A stretch of 64,000 nucleotides of DNA from Mageeibacillus sp. UBA6980 (GCA_002450095.1 DJYK01000026.1:128668-192667); one strand, 5' to 3'; counted from the stretch's first letter, positions 1-9,400 are shown. A program made the numbers and translations. The notes: generated by a model from the sequence alone, not told the origin.

Positions 1-1263
1 GATGCAGGTTATACCGATGAAGGAGTAATAGAAGAAGCAACGGCAACATATGTATCCGATGACGGCCTTTGTACCATATCCGTTATGCCTGATTACTACG
101 ATATAACCCTCGATTACGAGAACGGGAGCCGTTATGATGTTGGTGCGGCATACGGCAGAACGATCCTTCAGGCGATGCCTTCCTATGAAAGCCTCATGGA
201 GCCTTACCTTTACTCGAATTTCAGAAACCTTTTCGGCGGGGAGTTTTATGGAGAAGCGGTCGAGGTTCGGGTGGGTTCGCTTTATGAGTCGATGCGAGAC
301 GAATACAGGGAAGAGATAGACGGGCTTGCGTCTTCTTTATCTGACGGAAGACACGGCTTTGAAGAAGACGGGGTGCTTTCTTACGAGGAAGTTCTTGCGC
401 TGCAGATGATCCCCGATGCGATACGAGCTACGGCATGCAGTGCGCTGACACTGTGGGGAGATCGTACCGAGACAGGAAAGATGTTGACTCTTCGTAATCT
501 TGAGTGGATGCTCGGGGACGATTACAGTATGGGGCTTTTTAATTCCGTTACTCACATGAGAAACGGCGACAGAAGCCTTACTTCCATCGCTCTTATGGGC
601 ATGCTCGAAATAATCTCCGCAGTTAATGATGACGGAGTCTTCGCGGCTATCCTTGACGTAGGCTCGGAGGAACATGAACAGTTTATCTATGATGGCAGGA
701 AGTGCTATACAATGGAGCTTCGTTACGCTCTTGAGGAGTTTACTACTGCAAGAGAAGTAGGAGAGTTCATGGTTGGTGAGAGCGCGGAGTTTACCTGGTG
801 CCATAACCTTACAATAACGGACGGGAATGAAGCTTTCTGTGCTGAAGACTGCGTGGAACAGGTAGCAGAAGCAGGTGACGGTTACTCGATCCTAAGAGAT
901 GCATCTACGCCTCTTCTTGAGGGGCTTTCATGGGATAACAGCGATTCTTTATGTATCGTGAACTCGTTTGCTTCGGAAGGGAATCAGGACGGATTTACAC
1001 AGTATCCCAACAATATCGTAAGATTTGCTAAATACAACGAATGGGTAAGCGATATCGGCGTGTTTTCCGTTACGGATCTTAAGAATATGATCACGCAGGA
1101 GACTGTCGAGCAGTACGAGGTGGAGAATGTACACAGTAACAGTACTTCTCAACTTATAATCATCGACTATGCGACCGGCAGCATTCAGGTGGCATTTACC
1201 GGAAGCGAAGGTCCTGTTGATAATCCTGTATTTGTTGAGGTCGGAAATATCGGGGTTATGTAA
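1..1263 (+). CDS. C45-like autoproteolytic acyltransferase/hydrolase, 5' end outside window
   Basis: The frame is open from base 1, so the gene starts upstream of the window; 420 codons are visible. The centre carries ATACSALTLWGDRT followed by LTLRNLEW, which fits the nucleophile Cys (codon 436-438) and the downstream Asn-containing strand of Ntn hydrolases of the C45 / linear-amide hydrolase type. In that family a precursor cleaves itself just before the Cys, which then hydrolyses or transfers an acyl amide. No signal peptide can be judged because the N-terminus is missing. The substrate is not deducible. The family call rests on the Cys motif and overall pattern, so a choloylglycine-hydrolase-like relative is also possible. 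Confidence 0.6.
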   Translation, partial: DAGYTDEGVIEEATATYVSDDGLCTISVMPDYYDITLDYENGSRYDVGAAYGRTILQAMPSYESLMEPYLYSNFRNLFGGEFYGEAVEVRVGSLYESMRDEYREEIDGLASSLSDGRHGFEEDGVLSYEEVLALQMIPDAIRATACSALTLWGDRTETGKMLTLRNLEWMLGDDYSMGLFNSVTHMRNGDRSLTSIALMGMLEIISAVNDDGVFAAILDVGSEEHEQFIYDGRKCYTMELRYALEEFTTAREVGEFMVGESAEFTWCHNLTITDGNEAFCAEDCVEQVAEAGDGYSILRDASTPLLEGLSWDNSDSLCIVNSFASEGNQDGFTQYPNNIVRFAKYNEWVSDIGVFSVTDLKNMITQETVEQYEVENVHSNSTSQLIIIDYATGSIQVAFTGSEGPVDNPVFVEVGNIGVM

Positions 1264-1372
1264 GATAACTTGATCTGTCTGTCGCGCTTATTATAACAGC
1301 AGCGATAAAACAGCCTTTATACAATGGCTCTGAATATGAAATGCAATCTGATCACCCGTGAAAGAAAGATAA

Positions 1373-1600
1373 GGGTATTTCACTAACGAGTATAGAGCGG
1401 AATGTGAATACGAGGTCAACGGACAAAGCTATCGCTATACAACAGATTGGAGAGATAACAGGTTTTACGAAGGCGATGAAATAACGATCAGTGTTGACCC
1501 CGATGATCCGAGTGTTCGGAACAGGCATCGCTTCTCAACGGCAGGGTGGATATGTTTTTGCCTTGCGGGTATAGCTTTATATTTTAATCTGCGAAAATGA
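1373..1600 (+). pseudogene. DUF3592-like gene remnant
   Basis: This lies in a 399-base stretch between the C45-like gene and the nucleoside phosphorylase that has no intact gene. The reading frame from 1373 to the TGA at 1598-1600 has an in-frame stop just upstream (1370-1372) and no usable start. Its translation has YEVNGQSYRY, then EGDEITISVDPDDPS, then a C-terminal hydrophobic segment (WICFCLAGIALYF). The Y-x-V-x-G-x-x-Y plus 'G-D-x-x-x-V-x-x-D-P-x-D-P' pattern is like the DUF3592 membrane-protein fold. The first half of such a protein, including its first membrane segment, is absent. The rest of the interval shows no other feature. Confidence 0.45.
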
Positions 1601-1662
1601 CTTATCGTTTATAAAGGGAATATTGTGTTACGATAGAGGTAATAAAGATCCTCGAGGTTAAC

Positions 1663-2994
1663 ATGAATATCGTTGATATTATTCTTGATAAGCGCTACGG
1701 AAAAGAACTCAATTATGAGCAGATAATGTATTTCGTAAAAGGCGTTACGGCAAGAACGATCCCTGATTATCAGACTTCTGCACTTCTTATGGCCATCGTC
1801 CTTAACGGTATGAGCGAGAGGGAGATGACAGCCCTTACTTTGGAGATGGCCGATTCAGGCGTACATGATGATCTGTCATATGTCGGTGATGTAACTGTTG
1901 ATAAACACTCAACAGGCGGAGTGGGAGATAAGATCACGCCTATAGTAATGCCTCTTTGCAATTCGTTCGGGACCAAGATCGTTAAGCTGTCGGGAAGAGG
2001 CTTGGGATTTACCGGTGGGACTGTTGATAAGTTTTCTTCTATCGAAGGATTTAATATAGATGTGGATAAGAAGGATTTCCCTAGGCTTGTAAAAGAGTCG
2101 GGAATGGTTATCTCGAGTCAGACTCCTTCGCTTGCGCCCGCAGATAAGATCCTTTATGCCTTAAGAGATGTTACCGGTACGGTCGATTCGATACCTCTTA
2201 TAGCGTCGTCGATAATGAGTAAAAAGATAGCAGCGGGAGCGGACGCCATTGTGCTTGACGTGACATGCGGAAGCGGAGCTTTTATGCAGACCGAGGAAAG
2301 GGCAAGAGAGCTTGCCTCGGCGATGCTTAAAATCGGTAAGCTCGCGAGAAAGACCACAACCGCCATTATTACGGATATGGATCAGCCTCTCGGAAGAACA
2401 TGCGGGAATGTTATCGAGATGCAGGAGGTCTTCGAGACATTAAACGGAGACGGTGCCGAGGATGTCCTTGATATCGCATCTGTCATAGGCGCCAAGATGG
2501 TAAAGCATTCCGGCAAGGCGGGCGGTCTTAATGATGATGAATTGGTAATTGAATGCCGTAAAAGGATCGGTGACGGTACGGCGTTAAAAGAATACATTAA
2601 GCTTATCCGGTCTCAGGGGGGCATTATCGGAGATAACGGTCCGGTTTATAAAGATGAGCCTGTTCCCGTTTCAGAGATAAAAGCGTCCCGCGACGGGTAT
2701 ATAGAAGCGATAAGAGCAGATGAGATCGGACATGCATCGGTCATGCTCGGTGCGGGAAGGGTAACTAAGGAAGATGTTATCGATCTTGGTGCCGGCATAA
2801 GATTCCTGAAGAAACGCGGCGATAAAGTTTCCAAAGACGATGTCCTTTGCATCCTTTATACCGGAAAGGATTCTAAGATCAAAGATGACAAGGACCACAT
2901 AAATGATATATGCCAAAGAATTCGAAAAGCTTATAAGATTTCCGACAGTAAGCCTGCTGAACGCGTTTCCGTTATTGACGTGATAGGCGATTAA
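1663..2994 (+). CDS. pdp: Pyrimidine-nucleoside phosphorylase
   Basis: 443 aa, the normal length for the thymidine/pyrimidine-nucleoside phosphorylase family. It splits uridine, thymidine or deoxyuridine with phosphate to the base and (deoxy)ribose 1-phosphate in cytosolic nucleoside salvage. The family signature SGRGLGFTGGTVDKFSS is present, with DKHSTGGVGDK (phosphate site) before it and SSIMSKKIAAGADAIVLD after it. The C-terminal domain is complete. The start ATG follows CGAGGTTAAC. The ruvC gene begins 33 bases after the stop, so it may head a ruvCAB transcript. Whether it prefers thymidine alone (deoA) or all pyrimidine nucleosides cannot be decided by eye. Confidence 0.9.
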   Translation: MNIVDIILDKRYGKELNYEQIMYFVKGVTARTIPDYQTSALLMAIVLNGMSEREMTALTLEMADSGVHDDLSYVGDVTVDKHSTGGVGDKITPIVMPLCNSFGTKIVKLSGRGLGFTGGTVDKFSSIEGFNIDVDKKDFPRLVKESGMVISSQTPSLAPADKILYALRDVTGTVDSIPLIASSIMSKKIAAGADAIVLDVTCGSGAFMQTEERARELASAMLKIGKLARKTTTAIITDMDQPLGRTCGNVIEMQEVFETLNGDGAEDVLDIASVIGAKMVKHSGKAGGLNDDELVIECRKRIGDGTALKEYIKLIRSQGGIIGDNGPVYKDEPVPVSEIKASRDGYIEAIRADEIGHASVMLGAGRVTKEDVIDLGAGIRFLKKRGDKVSKDDVLCILYTGKDSKIKDDKDHINDICQRIRKAYKISDSKPAERVSVIDVIGD

Positions 2995-3027
2995 TTGTAT
3001 AATGCAAACAAATGTTCAGAGGTGGAG

Positions 3028-3588
3028 ATGGCAGAGCCTAAGGTCACAACATATATAGGTATAGATCCCGGTTATGCCATTACCGGTTATGGAATCATCA
3101 GGAAGACAGGCAATAAGCTTACGGCTGTCGATTACGGTGTTATAGAGACCAAGCCCTCAACAGATTTTCCGCTGAGACTATTGACTATTAATGAGAGGAT
3201 AAGATATATTCTTGAGCTTTATAAGCCTGATTATATGTCTGTCGAGGAACTTTTTATCTCTCAGAACAGGACTACTGCTGTAGGTACTGCTCAGGCAAGG
3301 GGTGTTGTTCTCGTTGAAGCGGCACGTGCCAATATTCCTGTCTATGAGTTTACTCCGGGACAGGTCAAGCTTGCAGTCACGGGTTATGGCAAGGCAGAGA
3401 AGAAGCAGGTGCAGACTATGGTAAAATCTCTTTTGGGGTTGAAGGAGATCCCTAAGCCGGATGATGCGGCGGACGGACTTGCAATGGCTATCTGTCTTGC
3501 GAATACGGGAACCACGAATGCCGGAGTGGCGGTTTCGGGTTATCAGTACGGACGTTACGGTTACAGCAGAAGGAATGAATTCGGTTAA
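3028..3588 (+). CDS. ruvC: Crossover junction endodeoxyribonuclease RuvC
   Basis: Resolves Holliday junctions together with RuvAB. The start chosen is ATG 3028, which follows CAGAGGTGG; an in-frame TTG directly after the preceding stop (2995) would add 11 residues without a good ribosome site. From ATG 3028 the protein is 186 aa, typical for the family. The RNase-H-like acidic residues are visible: IGIDPG (first Asp), SVEELF (Glu), and PDDAADGLAMAICL (C-terminal Asp pair). RuvA starts 13 bases downstream, giving the complete ruvC-ruvA-ruvB order in one operon. Confidence 0.93.
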   Translation: MAEPKVTTYIGIDPGYAITGYGIIRKTGNKLTAVDYGVIETKPSTDFPLRLLTINERIRYILELYKPDYMSVEELFISQNRTTAVGTAQARGVVLVEAARANIPVYEFTPGQVKLAVTGYGKAEKKQVQTMVKSLLGLKEIPKPDDAADGLAMAICLANTGTTNAGVAVSGYQYGRYGYSRRNEFG

Positions 3589-3600
3589 CAGGAGAATACG

Positions 3601-4227
3601 ATGGGTATTTATTCTTACATTAAGGGAACGGTAATTGACAAGGGTGATGATAAGCTTGTCATTGATAATAACGGCATAGGATATGAGATCATCTGTCCCT
3701 ATTCCATTTCCGGTTCTCTGGAGCCTATAGGTGAGCAGACGAAGGTTTGGATCTATCAAAGCGTTAGGGAGGACGATATAACTCTTTACGGTTTTTCCAC
3801 GCCTCAGATGAAGGAGATGTTCTTAAGTCTTATTGAAGTATCCGGAATCGGTCCCAAGGTTGCTCATTCTATATGCTCACAGGTCGAGCCTGACCGATTC
3901 GCAATGGCCGTTATAGGCGGAGATGTATCTTTCCTGACATCCGTTAAAGGTCTCGGTAAGAAGGGTGCAGAGAGGATCGTACTTGAGCTTAAGGACAAGC
4001 TTAAGAAGGCAGGGTTATCCGCTTCTGCTTCTTCGAAGACTTCTAAGATCCCCGTATCCCCATCACAGGATCATGAACAGGGAGGTTTGCTCTCTGATGC
4101 TGTTGAGGCTCTCGTTGTCCTCGGCTATAAGGAAGCCGTTGCCGCAGAAGCTGTAAGTAACAGCTACGAAGACGGTATCAGTCTTCAGGATCTTATCAGG
4201 AAATCATTGAAGAGCCTGGCGAGGTGA
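3601..4227 (+). CDS. ruvA: Holliday junction branch migration protein RuvA
   Basis: 208 aa. RuvA tetramers bind the four-way junction and load the RuvB motor. The N-terminal OB-fold starts MGIYSYIKGTVI, a helix-hairpin-helix region is seen around GIGPKVAHSI and GLGKKGAERIVLELKDK, and the C-terminal RuvA_C helix bundle (DAVEALVVLGYKEAVA) that contacts RuvB is intact. The start ATG follows AGGAGAATACG. RuvB begins 8 bases after the stop. Confidence 0.95.
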   Translation: MGIYSYIKGTVIDKGDDKLVIDNNGIGYEIICPYSISGSLEPIGEQTKVWIYQSVREDDITLYGFSTPQMKEMFLSLIEVSGIGPKVAHSICSQVEPDRFAMAVIGGDVSFLTSVKGLGKKGAERIVLELKDKLKKAGLSASASSKTSKIPVSPSQDHEQGGLLSDAVEALVVLGYKEAVAAEAVSNSYEDGISLQDLIRKSLKSLAR

Positions 4228-4235
4228 TTTAGGCG

Positions 4236-5342
4236 ATGAATTACGATCAACCGGGTTACAACTCATATGAAGACGAGGAGCGCGTTATAGGGCGTTCTAA
4301 GCAGTTTGACGACAGAGACGAGAAGACTTTACGTCCTATAACATTTGATGACTACAGCGGACAATCTAAGGTCAAGGAGAATCTTAAGATCTTTATAGAT
4401 GCGGCCAAGAAGAGGGGAGAGGCGTTGGATCATGTTCTCCTCTACGGTCCTCCGGGACTCGGAAAGACAACTCTTGCAGGTATAATCGCATCCGAGATGG
4501 GAGTCGGCATGCATATAACTACCGGACCGTCCATAGAGAAGACAGGTGATCTTGCCGCCATCCTTACCAATCTCGGAGAGAATGAGGTTCTGTTTATCGA
4601 TGAGATCCACAGGCTTAATCGAAGCGTAGAGGAGATCTTATATCCTGCTATGGAGGATTATTGTCTGGATCTGATGATAGGTAAGGGACCGTCAGCGAGA
4701 TCCGTAAGACTCGATCTTCCTCATTTTACGTTGGTTGGTGCTACCACAAGAGCAGGTATGCTCTCCGCTCCTTTAAGAGACAGGTTCGGAATGATCCACC
4801 GCCTTGAACTATATGATACGGAAGATCTTATGTCTATCCTGAAGCGCGATGCCGGGCTTATGGATATCAAGATCAATGAAGAAGGACTTCGTAATATAGC
4901 GGCAAGATCCAGAGGAACTCCGAGGATCGCGATCAGACTTCTTAAGCGTATGAGAGATTATGCTCTTTATATGGAGAAGGATGAGATAGACAAGGAGGTC
5001 TCCGACTTCGGTCTTAAGGCTCTCGATATCGATGATGTCGGACTTGATGCTGTCGACAGAAGGATACTTGTTTCCATTGCCGATATATTTAAGGGAGGCC
5101 CCGTAGGTCTTGAGACCTTGGCTGCCGTTACCGGTGAAGATCCTGTAACTATAGAAGACGTATATGAACCGTTCCTTCTGGCTAACGGATTTATTGCCAA
5201 GACCCCGAGAGGAAGAGTTCTTACGTCAAGGGCGTTCTCTCATCTCGGTATGCAGGAGCCTGTATCCTTTAAAGAGCGTAATAGAAATGCCTTCGAGAAT
5301 ATCTCGATTGATTCTCTTACGGGTGAAGGCGGTAATACTTAA
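4236..5342 (+). CDS. ruvB: Holliday junction branch migration ATPase RuvB
   Basis: 368 aa AAA+ motor for branch migration. Walker A is GPPGLGKTTLA, Walker B is FIDEIHRL, sensor 1 region is LVGATTRAGMLSAPLRDRFG, and the arginine-bearing RGTPRIAIRLL (sensor 2) follows. The C-terminal winged-helix domain (FLLANGFIAKTPRGR) is complete. About 40 residues precede the usual RPITFDDY start of the fold, including a polar, acidic stretch. The TAA stop overlaps the ATG of queH (TAATG at 5340-5344), which indicates translational coupling. Confidence 0.96.
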   Translation: MNYDQPGYNSYEDEERVIGRSKQFDDRDEKTLRPITFDDYSGQSKVKENLKIFIDAAKKRGEALDHVLLYGPPGLGKTTLAGIIASEMGVGMHITTGPSIEKTGDLAAILTNLGENEVLFIDEIHRLNRSVEEILYPAMEDYCLDLMIGKGPSARSVRLDLPHFTLVGATTRAGMLSAPLRDRFGMIHRLELYDTEDLMSILKRDAGLMDIKINEEGLRNIAARSRGTPRIAIRLLKRMRDYALYMEKDEIDKEVSDFGLKALDIDDVGLDAVDRRILVSIADIFKGGPVGLETLAAVTGEDPVTIEDVYEPFLLANGFIAKTPRGRVLTSRAFSHLGMQEPVSFKERNRNAFENISIDSLTGEGGNT

Positions 5343-5902
5343 TGTCGATGCTTCTTCACGCCTGCTGCGGCCCCTGTGCCATGTATCCTGTCGATCTTCT
5401 TCTTGAACAGGGAAGATCCTTGGATCTTTATTGGTATAACCCTAATATCCATCCTGAATTCGAGTGGAACAGAAGACTCGAGAATCTTCATAAGTGCGCT
5501 GATCACTATTCGGTAAAGCTTATCGAAGGCGGTGATGAGTGTATGCAGGATTATTGGGAGGAGAAGACTTATCTTACGGATTTCTCTTCAAGATGTCATA
5601 TGTGTTATGACATCCGCATGGATGCCGTGGCGAGATTCGCTTCAGAGAACGGATATGATTCCTTCTGTACGACTCTTCTGGTGAGCCCTTATCAGCAGCA
5701 CGAGACTATAATCAGAACGGCTGAACAAAAGGCGGAGCAGTACGGAGTAAAGTTCGAGTATATAGACTTCAGGCCCGGATTCAGGAAGGGACAGAACATG
5801 GCAAGAGATATAGGACTATACCGTCAGAAGTACTGCGGCTGCATTTTCTCTCTTGATGAGTCTGAGTTTAAGGATAAGATAATCAGATCTTTCGAAGCTT
5901 AA
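5342..5902 (+). CDS. queH: Epoxyqueuosine reductase QueH
   Basis: 186 aa, DUF208/QueH family. It carries out the last step of queuosine synthesis in tRNA, reducing epoxyqueuosine to queuosine, and substitutes for cobalamin-dependent QueG. The cysteine motifs are in family order: HACCGPCA near the N-terminus, RCHMCYDIRM in the middle and KYCGCIFS near the C-terminus; these hold an Fe-S cluster and further metal. No other queuosine genes are in the window. It is coupled to ruvB by TAATG. Its last 4 bases overlap the end of the convergent rqcH gene. Confidence 0.9.
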   Translation: MSMLLHACCGPCAMYPVDLLLEQGRSLDLYWYNPNIHPEFEWNRRLENLHKCADHYSVKLIEGGDECMQDYWEEKTYLTDFSSRCHMCYDIRMDAVARFASENGYDSFCTTLLVSPYQQHETIIRTAEQKAEQYGVKFEYIDFRPGFRKGQNMARDIGLYRQKYCGCIFSLDESEFKDKIIRSFEA

Positions 5903-7812
5903 TTGCCCTCAGGCTCCTTGGCGGGCACCAGCACGGAATAATAACTCTCGTAGATAACCATTCCGGGACGTGCTCCCGGAATCTTTTTTACATGCGATAC
6001 AGGGCAGTAGTCGACTTCAGCCTTGATCTGTCCGGCATTGCTTACTGAGGCTTCCGAATGTTCTTCGAGCATAATGCTCTTTGAGAAGAATGCCGCAAGG
6101 GAGGCGGCCTCCAATACTGCGTTATCGGAAGGAAACTCTTCGCCCTTGTGGGACTTTAAGATAACGTGTGTTCCGGGAAGCCCTTTTACATGGAACCACC
6201 AGTCGTCTTTTGAAGCGATCTTAAAAGTGAGCTCGTCATTTTGGATATTGTTTCTTCCGGATAGTATCTCGTAGCCGTCTGACGTCATATATTTACGGTA
6301 CGAGAGCGGCTTTGAATCCGGTTTGCGCTGAGAGATCTGCTTGGCTTTCTGCTGTGCCTTGCGGGCCGCTTCTCTCATCGCTCTGGAGGCTCGTTTGCCG
6401 GTCTTTGCCATACCGACCATTTTGTTGGGGTCACCCTTAGAAGTTTCCGCTTTCTTAGCCGATGCATTGGAGTTTGTGAGATTGATGATCTCCATCTCGA
6501 GCGCTGTGATGTCCTCCTCGCAGGAAGCGGATGTGATCGCAGCCTTAAGAGTCCTGAAGTAGGATATCGCTTCACGGTCGGCTTTGATATATTCGTCGGC
6601 AAGTGTAAATTTACGCTTGGCCTTTCTGAATCTTTTGTAGTAATCCTGGGCATTGTAAGAAGCATCGTGTGCAGGGTCCAGCCTGATCTCTATACTGCAA
6701 GGCGGATCCTCGTAGTAATCTTCGCAGATGAGAGAAGATGCGTGCTCATCTATACGATATGTGTTGGACAGGATAAGATCGGCGCATTTCTTATAATACT
6801 CGGCATTCTGTCCTTCCTTATAGTCCTTCTCGTGGATGTCAAGTTTTCTGACCGAATGCGATAACGCGCTGTCGATCATGGCCGTAAGGCGGTTTTTCTT
6901 GCGGTCGAGATCGGCTGCCTTGTCCTTGGATTCGTAGAATCTGTCGATGGCTTCAGAAACAGTATTGAACTTCTTTACCTGTTCTGCCGTATGGAATACA
7001 AAAGGCGAGTACTCAGACGGCTCACGATCGTTTGAATAGTAGATCGCGGGGCTGTAATCTTTGTTGAGAAGTCTCTCCAAAAACTCTTTGCAGGTATTTG
7101 TAAACCTTTTCTGCTCTTCATCAGAGAGCAGCCTGATCGGTGTTCTGTCATCCAGACCGCTTTCATTGGTGATCCTTCTCGCAAGTGACGGGGAGAGACC
7201 TTTTAACGAATTAAGAAGTGCCTTATCAGGACTTCTTCCGAGCTCTGTCTGCTTTACCGGAAGGTTATTTGACTTTATAAGTTGCAGTGATTCCTCAGGA
7301 AGCATCTTGTCCTGTGAAGGCGGATAGGCATAGATTCTGGCGGGCATTATCTCGCGGTAACGATTGACAGACATATCTACATGGACAAGGCTGTCAATTA
7401 TCTTACCGGTCTGGTTGATAAGAATAATGTTCGAGAGCCTGCCCATAAGCTCACAGACCAGAGTATAAGTCTTCCTGTCGTGAAGTTCATCGGTGTTGCT
7501 TGCCTTGATCTCGATTATCCTCTCGTAGTCCGGGCAGGTTAATGATTCTATCTTGGCTCCCGCAAGATACTTTCTTAAGAGCATGCAAAAAGATGAAGGC
7601 ATCTTGGGGTTCTCTCTGTCCGCTGTTGTAAGATTCATTCTTACGGCAGAAGGATTGCAGGAGATAAGAAGCTTCTCCATCTTTGAATTGGCACGTATAT
7701 GGAGTATTACAGTCTGTCTGTCAGGCTGGAATACTTTATCTATCCTTGCACCTGCGAGCAGGGAATCGAGTTCATTCGCGATAATATGGGAGGTTATACC
7801 GTCGAACGGCAT
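5899..7812 (-). CDS. rqcH: Ribosome quality control protein RqcH (NFACT family)
   Basis: 637 aa. RqcH binds stalled 50S-peptidyl-tRNA complexes and recruits tRNA-Ala to add a C-terminal alanine tail that marks the nascent chain for degradation; older annotation calls it fibronectin-binding protein. The N-terminal NFACT-N domain begins MPFDGITSHIIANEL, a charged coiled-coil region lies roughly at residues 280-440, a Lys/Ala-rich stretch follows, and the NFACT-R (DUF814) domain has DDWWFHVKGLPGTHVIL. It starts 3 bases after the stop of the small membrane protein gene, so it belongs to the prs operon. Confidence 0.9.
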   Translation of the reverse strand: MPFDGITSHIIANELDSLLAGARIDKVFQPDRQTVILHIRANSKMEKLLISCNPSAVRMNLTTADRENPKMPSSFCMLLRKYLAGAKIESLTCPDYERIIEIKASNTDELHDRKTYTLVCELMGRLSNIILINQTGKIIDSLVHVDMSVNRYREIMPARIYAYPPSQDKMLPEESLQLIKSNNLPVKQTELGRSPDKALLNSLKGLSPSLARRITNESGLDDRTPIRLLSDEEQKRFTNTCKEFLERLLNKDYSPAIYYSNDREPSEYSPFVFHTAEQVKKFNTVSEAIDRFYESKDKAADLDRKKNRLTAMIDSALSHSVRKLDIHEKDYKEGQNAEYYKKCADLILSNTYRIDEHASSLICEDYYEDPPCSIEIRLDPAHDASYNAQDYYKRFRKAKRKFTLADEYIKADREAISYFRTLKAAITSASCEEDITALEMEIINLTNSNASAKKAETSKGDPNKMVGMAKTGKRASRAMREAARKAQQKAKQISQRKPDSKPLSYRKYMTSDGYEILSGRNNIQNDELTFKIASKDDWWFHVKGLPGTHVILKSHKGEEFPSDNAVLEAASLAAFFSKSIMLEEHSEASVSNAGQIKAEVDYCPVSHVKKIPGARPGMVIYESYYSVLVPAKEPEGN

Positions 7813-7815
7813 CGG

Positions 7816-8154
7816 TTATTCTCCCTTGGGAGTTGATTCACCGAAGCTCAATACGAGTCCGATTACCCAGATTATGCCGAAGAACAGCAATTCAAATCCG
7901 AGGATCTTAAAGAATCTGTCGTAATAATTCCAGGCAAACAGGAGATCAAGAAGAATCACAACGGTGATGACGACAACAGTAGTAACCGGGAAGAAGAATC
8001 TGGATTTGGTAAATGCATGAAAATAATCGGCAATTCCCGTGGAAACTGCTGATGATTGTTTCTTTGAAGATGATCTTCCGGATGAAGATGACTTTCTGCC
8101 TGAACTGCTCTTGCCGGATGATCTTTTGCCGGATGTGCTTCTTCCTTGAGCCAT
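7816..8154 (-). CDS. Small Ser/Lys-rich two-helix membrane protein, unknown function
   Basis: 112 aa. The first ~40 residues are almost entirely Ser, Lys, Arg and Gly in a repetitive pattern (SSGKSSSGRKSSSSG), then two hydrophobic helices follow (FFFPVTTVVVITVVILLDLLF and ILGFELLFFGIIWVIGLVLSF). The basic tail would lie in the cytoplasm next to the membrane and may bind nucleic acid or lipid, but that is inference. The gene starts 11 bases after the PRPP synthetase stop with AGGAATTCAG before ATG and ends 3 bases before rqcH, so it is translated within that operon. No family was recognised. Confidence 0.7.
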   Translation of the reverse strand: MAQGRSTSGKRSSGKSSSGRKSSSSGRSSSKKQSSAVSTGIADYFHAFTKSRFFFPVTTVVVITVVILLDLLFAWNYYDRFFKILGFELLFFGIIWVIGLVLSFGESTPKGE

Positions 8155-8165
8155 CTGAATTCCTG

Positions 8166-9374
8166 TCAGATCCTCTCGCCCTTTTCCTTGAGGAGTTTCT
8201 TGATCTTCTCGGTAGGATTAATAAGGTTGGAAAGGGAAGCATCGTGGTTGATAGCATCGATGAGGAGAGCAACGAACTTGCACATATTAACATCTGCGAA
8301 CCAGGGTGCTTCAAGGAGCTCGGGCCTTCTGTAGATGAGGTTTGTAGCGAATACCTTATCGAATACGCCCTGCTCATAAGCCTTGTTGAAGTTATCGATA
8401 CCTTCCGTAAACAGACCGAATGTAACGGCACAGAATACCTTTCTGGCGCCCCTTTCCTTCATGGCCTTGGCGATGTCGAGCATGGAGTCACCGGATGAGA
8501 TCATGTCATCTACGATGAGGATATCCATACCTTCAACGGAATCACCGAGGAACTCGTGAGCGATAATGGGGTTTCTGCCGTTAACGACTGTCGTATAGTC
8601 TCTTCTCTTATAGAATGTTCCGAGAGGAACTCCGAGGATTGACGCGTAGTACATAGCTCTTCCGATACCGCCTTCATCAGGGGATACGACCATGAACTTG
8701 CCCTTCGTAAATGACAGGTCAGGGATCTGTCTGTACATTTCTTTGATCATCTGATAGTTAGAAGGCAGGGATTCGAATCCCGAGAGAGGGATGGCATTAG
8801 CAACTCTCTCATCGTGCGCATCGAAAGTGATGATGTTGGCAACGCCTAAGTTGTAGAGCTCTTCAAGAGCGAAAGCGCAGTCGAGGGACTCTCTGGCGTT
8901 TCTCTTATGCTGACGGCTCTCGTAAAGGAAGGGCATGATAACATTGATCCTTCTGGCTTTACCGGAGCAGGCGAGGATTACTCTCTTAAGATCCTGGTAG
9001 TGGTCATCAGGACTCATGTGGTTCATCTGGCCGTACATCTTATATGTGATGGAGGGGTTCATGACATCGCTTATGATGTAGAGGTCATGACCTCTTACGG
9101 TGTTCTTGATGACCGCTTTACCTTCACCGGATGAGAATCTGGCATTCTCGACTTCGATCCTGTAGTCCTGACGGTAGAAGCCCGGATACTTTGATACTAT
9201 GGCTTCCTGCTGGTATTCGGATCTTCTTGTTGTGAGATAGTAGTTTACCTTTTCCGTGAACTCGACGCTGCCCTTGAGCGGGATAAGACCGATAGGGGCG
9301 ACGGGAGCCATAGGGTTCTCACCATATTGGTTATAACGGGAATAGGATTTCTCATCTGCAGGAACTGAAGTCAT
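8166..9374 (-). CDS. prs: Ribose-phosphate pyrophosphokinase, copy 1
   Basis: 402 aa. Makes PRPP from ribose 5-phosphate and ATP for nucleotide, His, Trp and NAD synthesis. Visible motifs are SSGEGKAVIKNTVRGHD (N-terminal ATP/R5P side), MPFLYESRQHKR (in place of the usual Y-x-R-Q-D-R-K), FDAHDERVANA, and the PRPP loop ILIVDDMISSGDSM. It is about 85 residues longer than the classical 315-aa enzyme, with extra sequence at the N-terminus and around the central and C-terminal regions. GAGAGGTG precedes ATG by 4 bases. It follows a second paralogue by 26 bases. Confidence 0.88.
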   Translation of the reverse strand: MTSVPADEKSYSRYNQYGENPMAPVAPIGLIPLKGSVEFTEKVNYYLTTRRSEYQQEAIVSKYPGFYRQDYRIEVENARFSSGEGKAVIKNTVRGHDLYIISDVMNPSITYKMYGQMNHMSPDDHYQDLKRVILACSGKARRINVIMPFLYESRQHKRNARESLDCAFALEELYNLGVANIITFDAHDERVANAIPLSGFESLPSNYQMIKEMYRQIPDLSFTKGKFMVVSPDEGGIGRAMYYASILGVPLGTFYKRRDYTTVVNGRNPIIAHEFLGDSVEGMDILIVDDMISSGDSMLDIAKAMKERGARKVFCAVTFGLFTEGIDNFNKAYEQGVFDKVFATNLIYRRPELLEAPWFADVNMCKFVALLIDAINHDASLSNLINPTEKIKKLLKEKGERI

Positions 9375-9400
9375 TTTACACCTCTCAAAAATTCTATTTC

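Noticed and set aside
2995..3027. TTG start of ruvC directly after the phosphorylase stop
   Set aside because: ATG 3028 has a good ribosome site and gives the usual family length.
3178..3759. Minus-strand frame of 193 codons opposite ruvC and ruvA
   Set aside because: Both plus-strand genes have clear motifs; the opposite frame is a codon-bias shadow.
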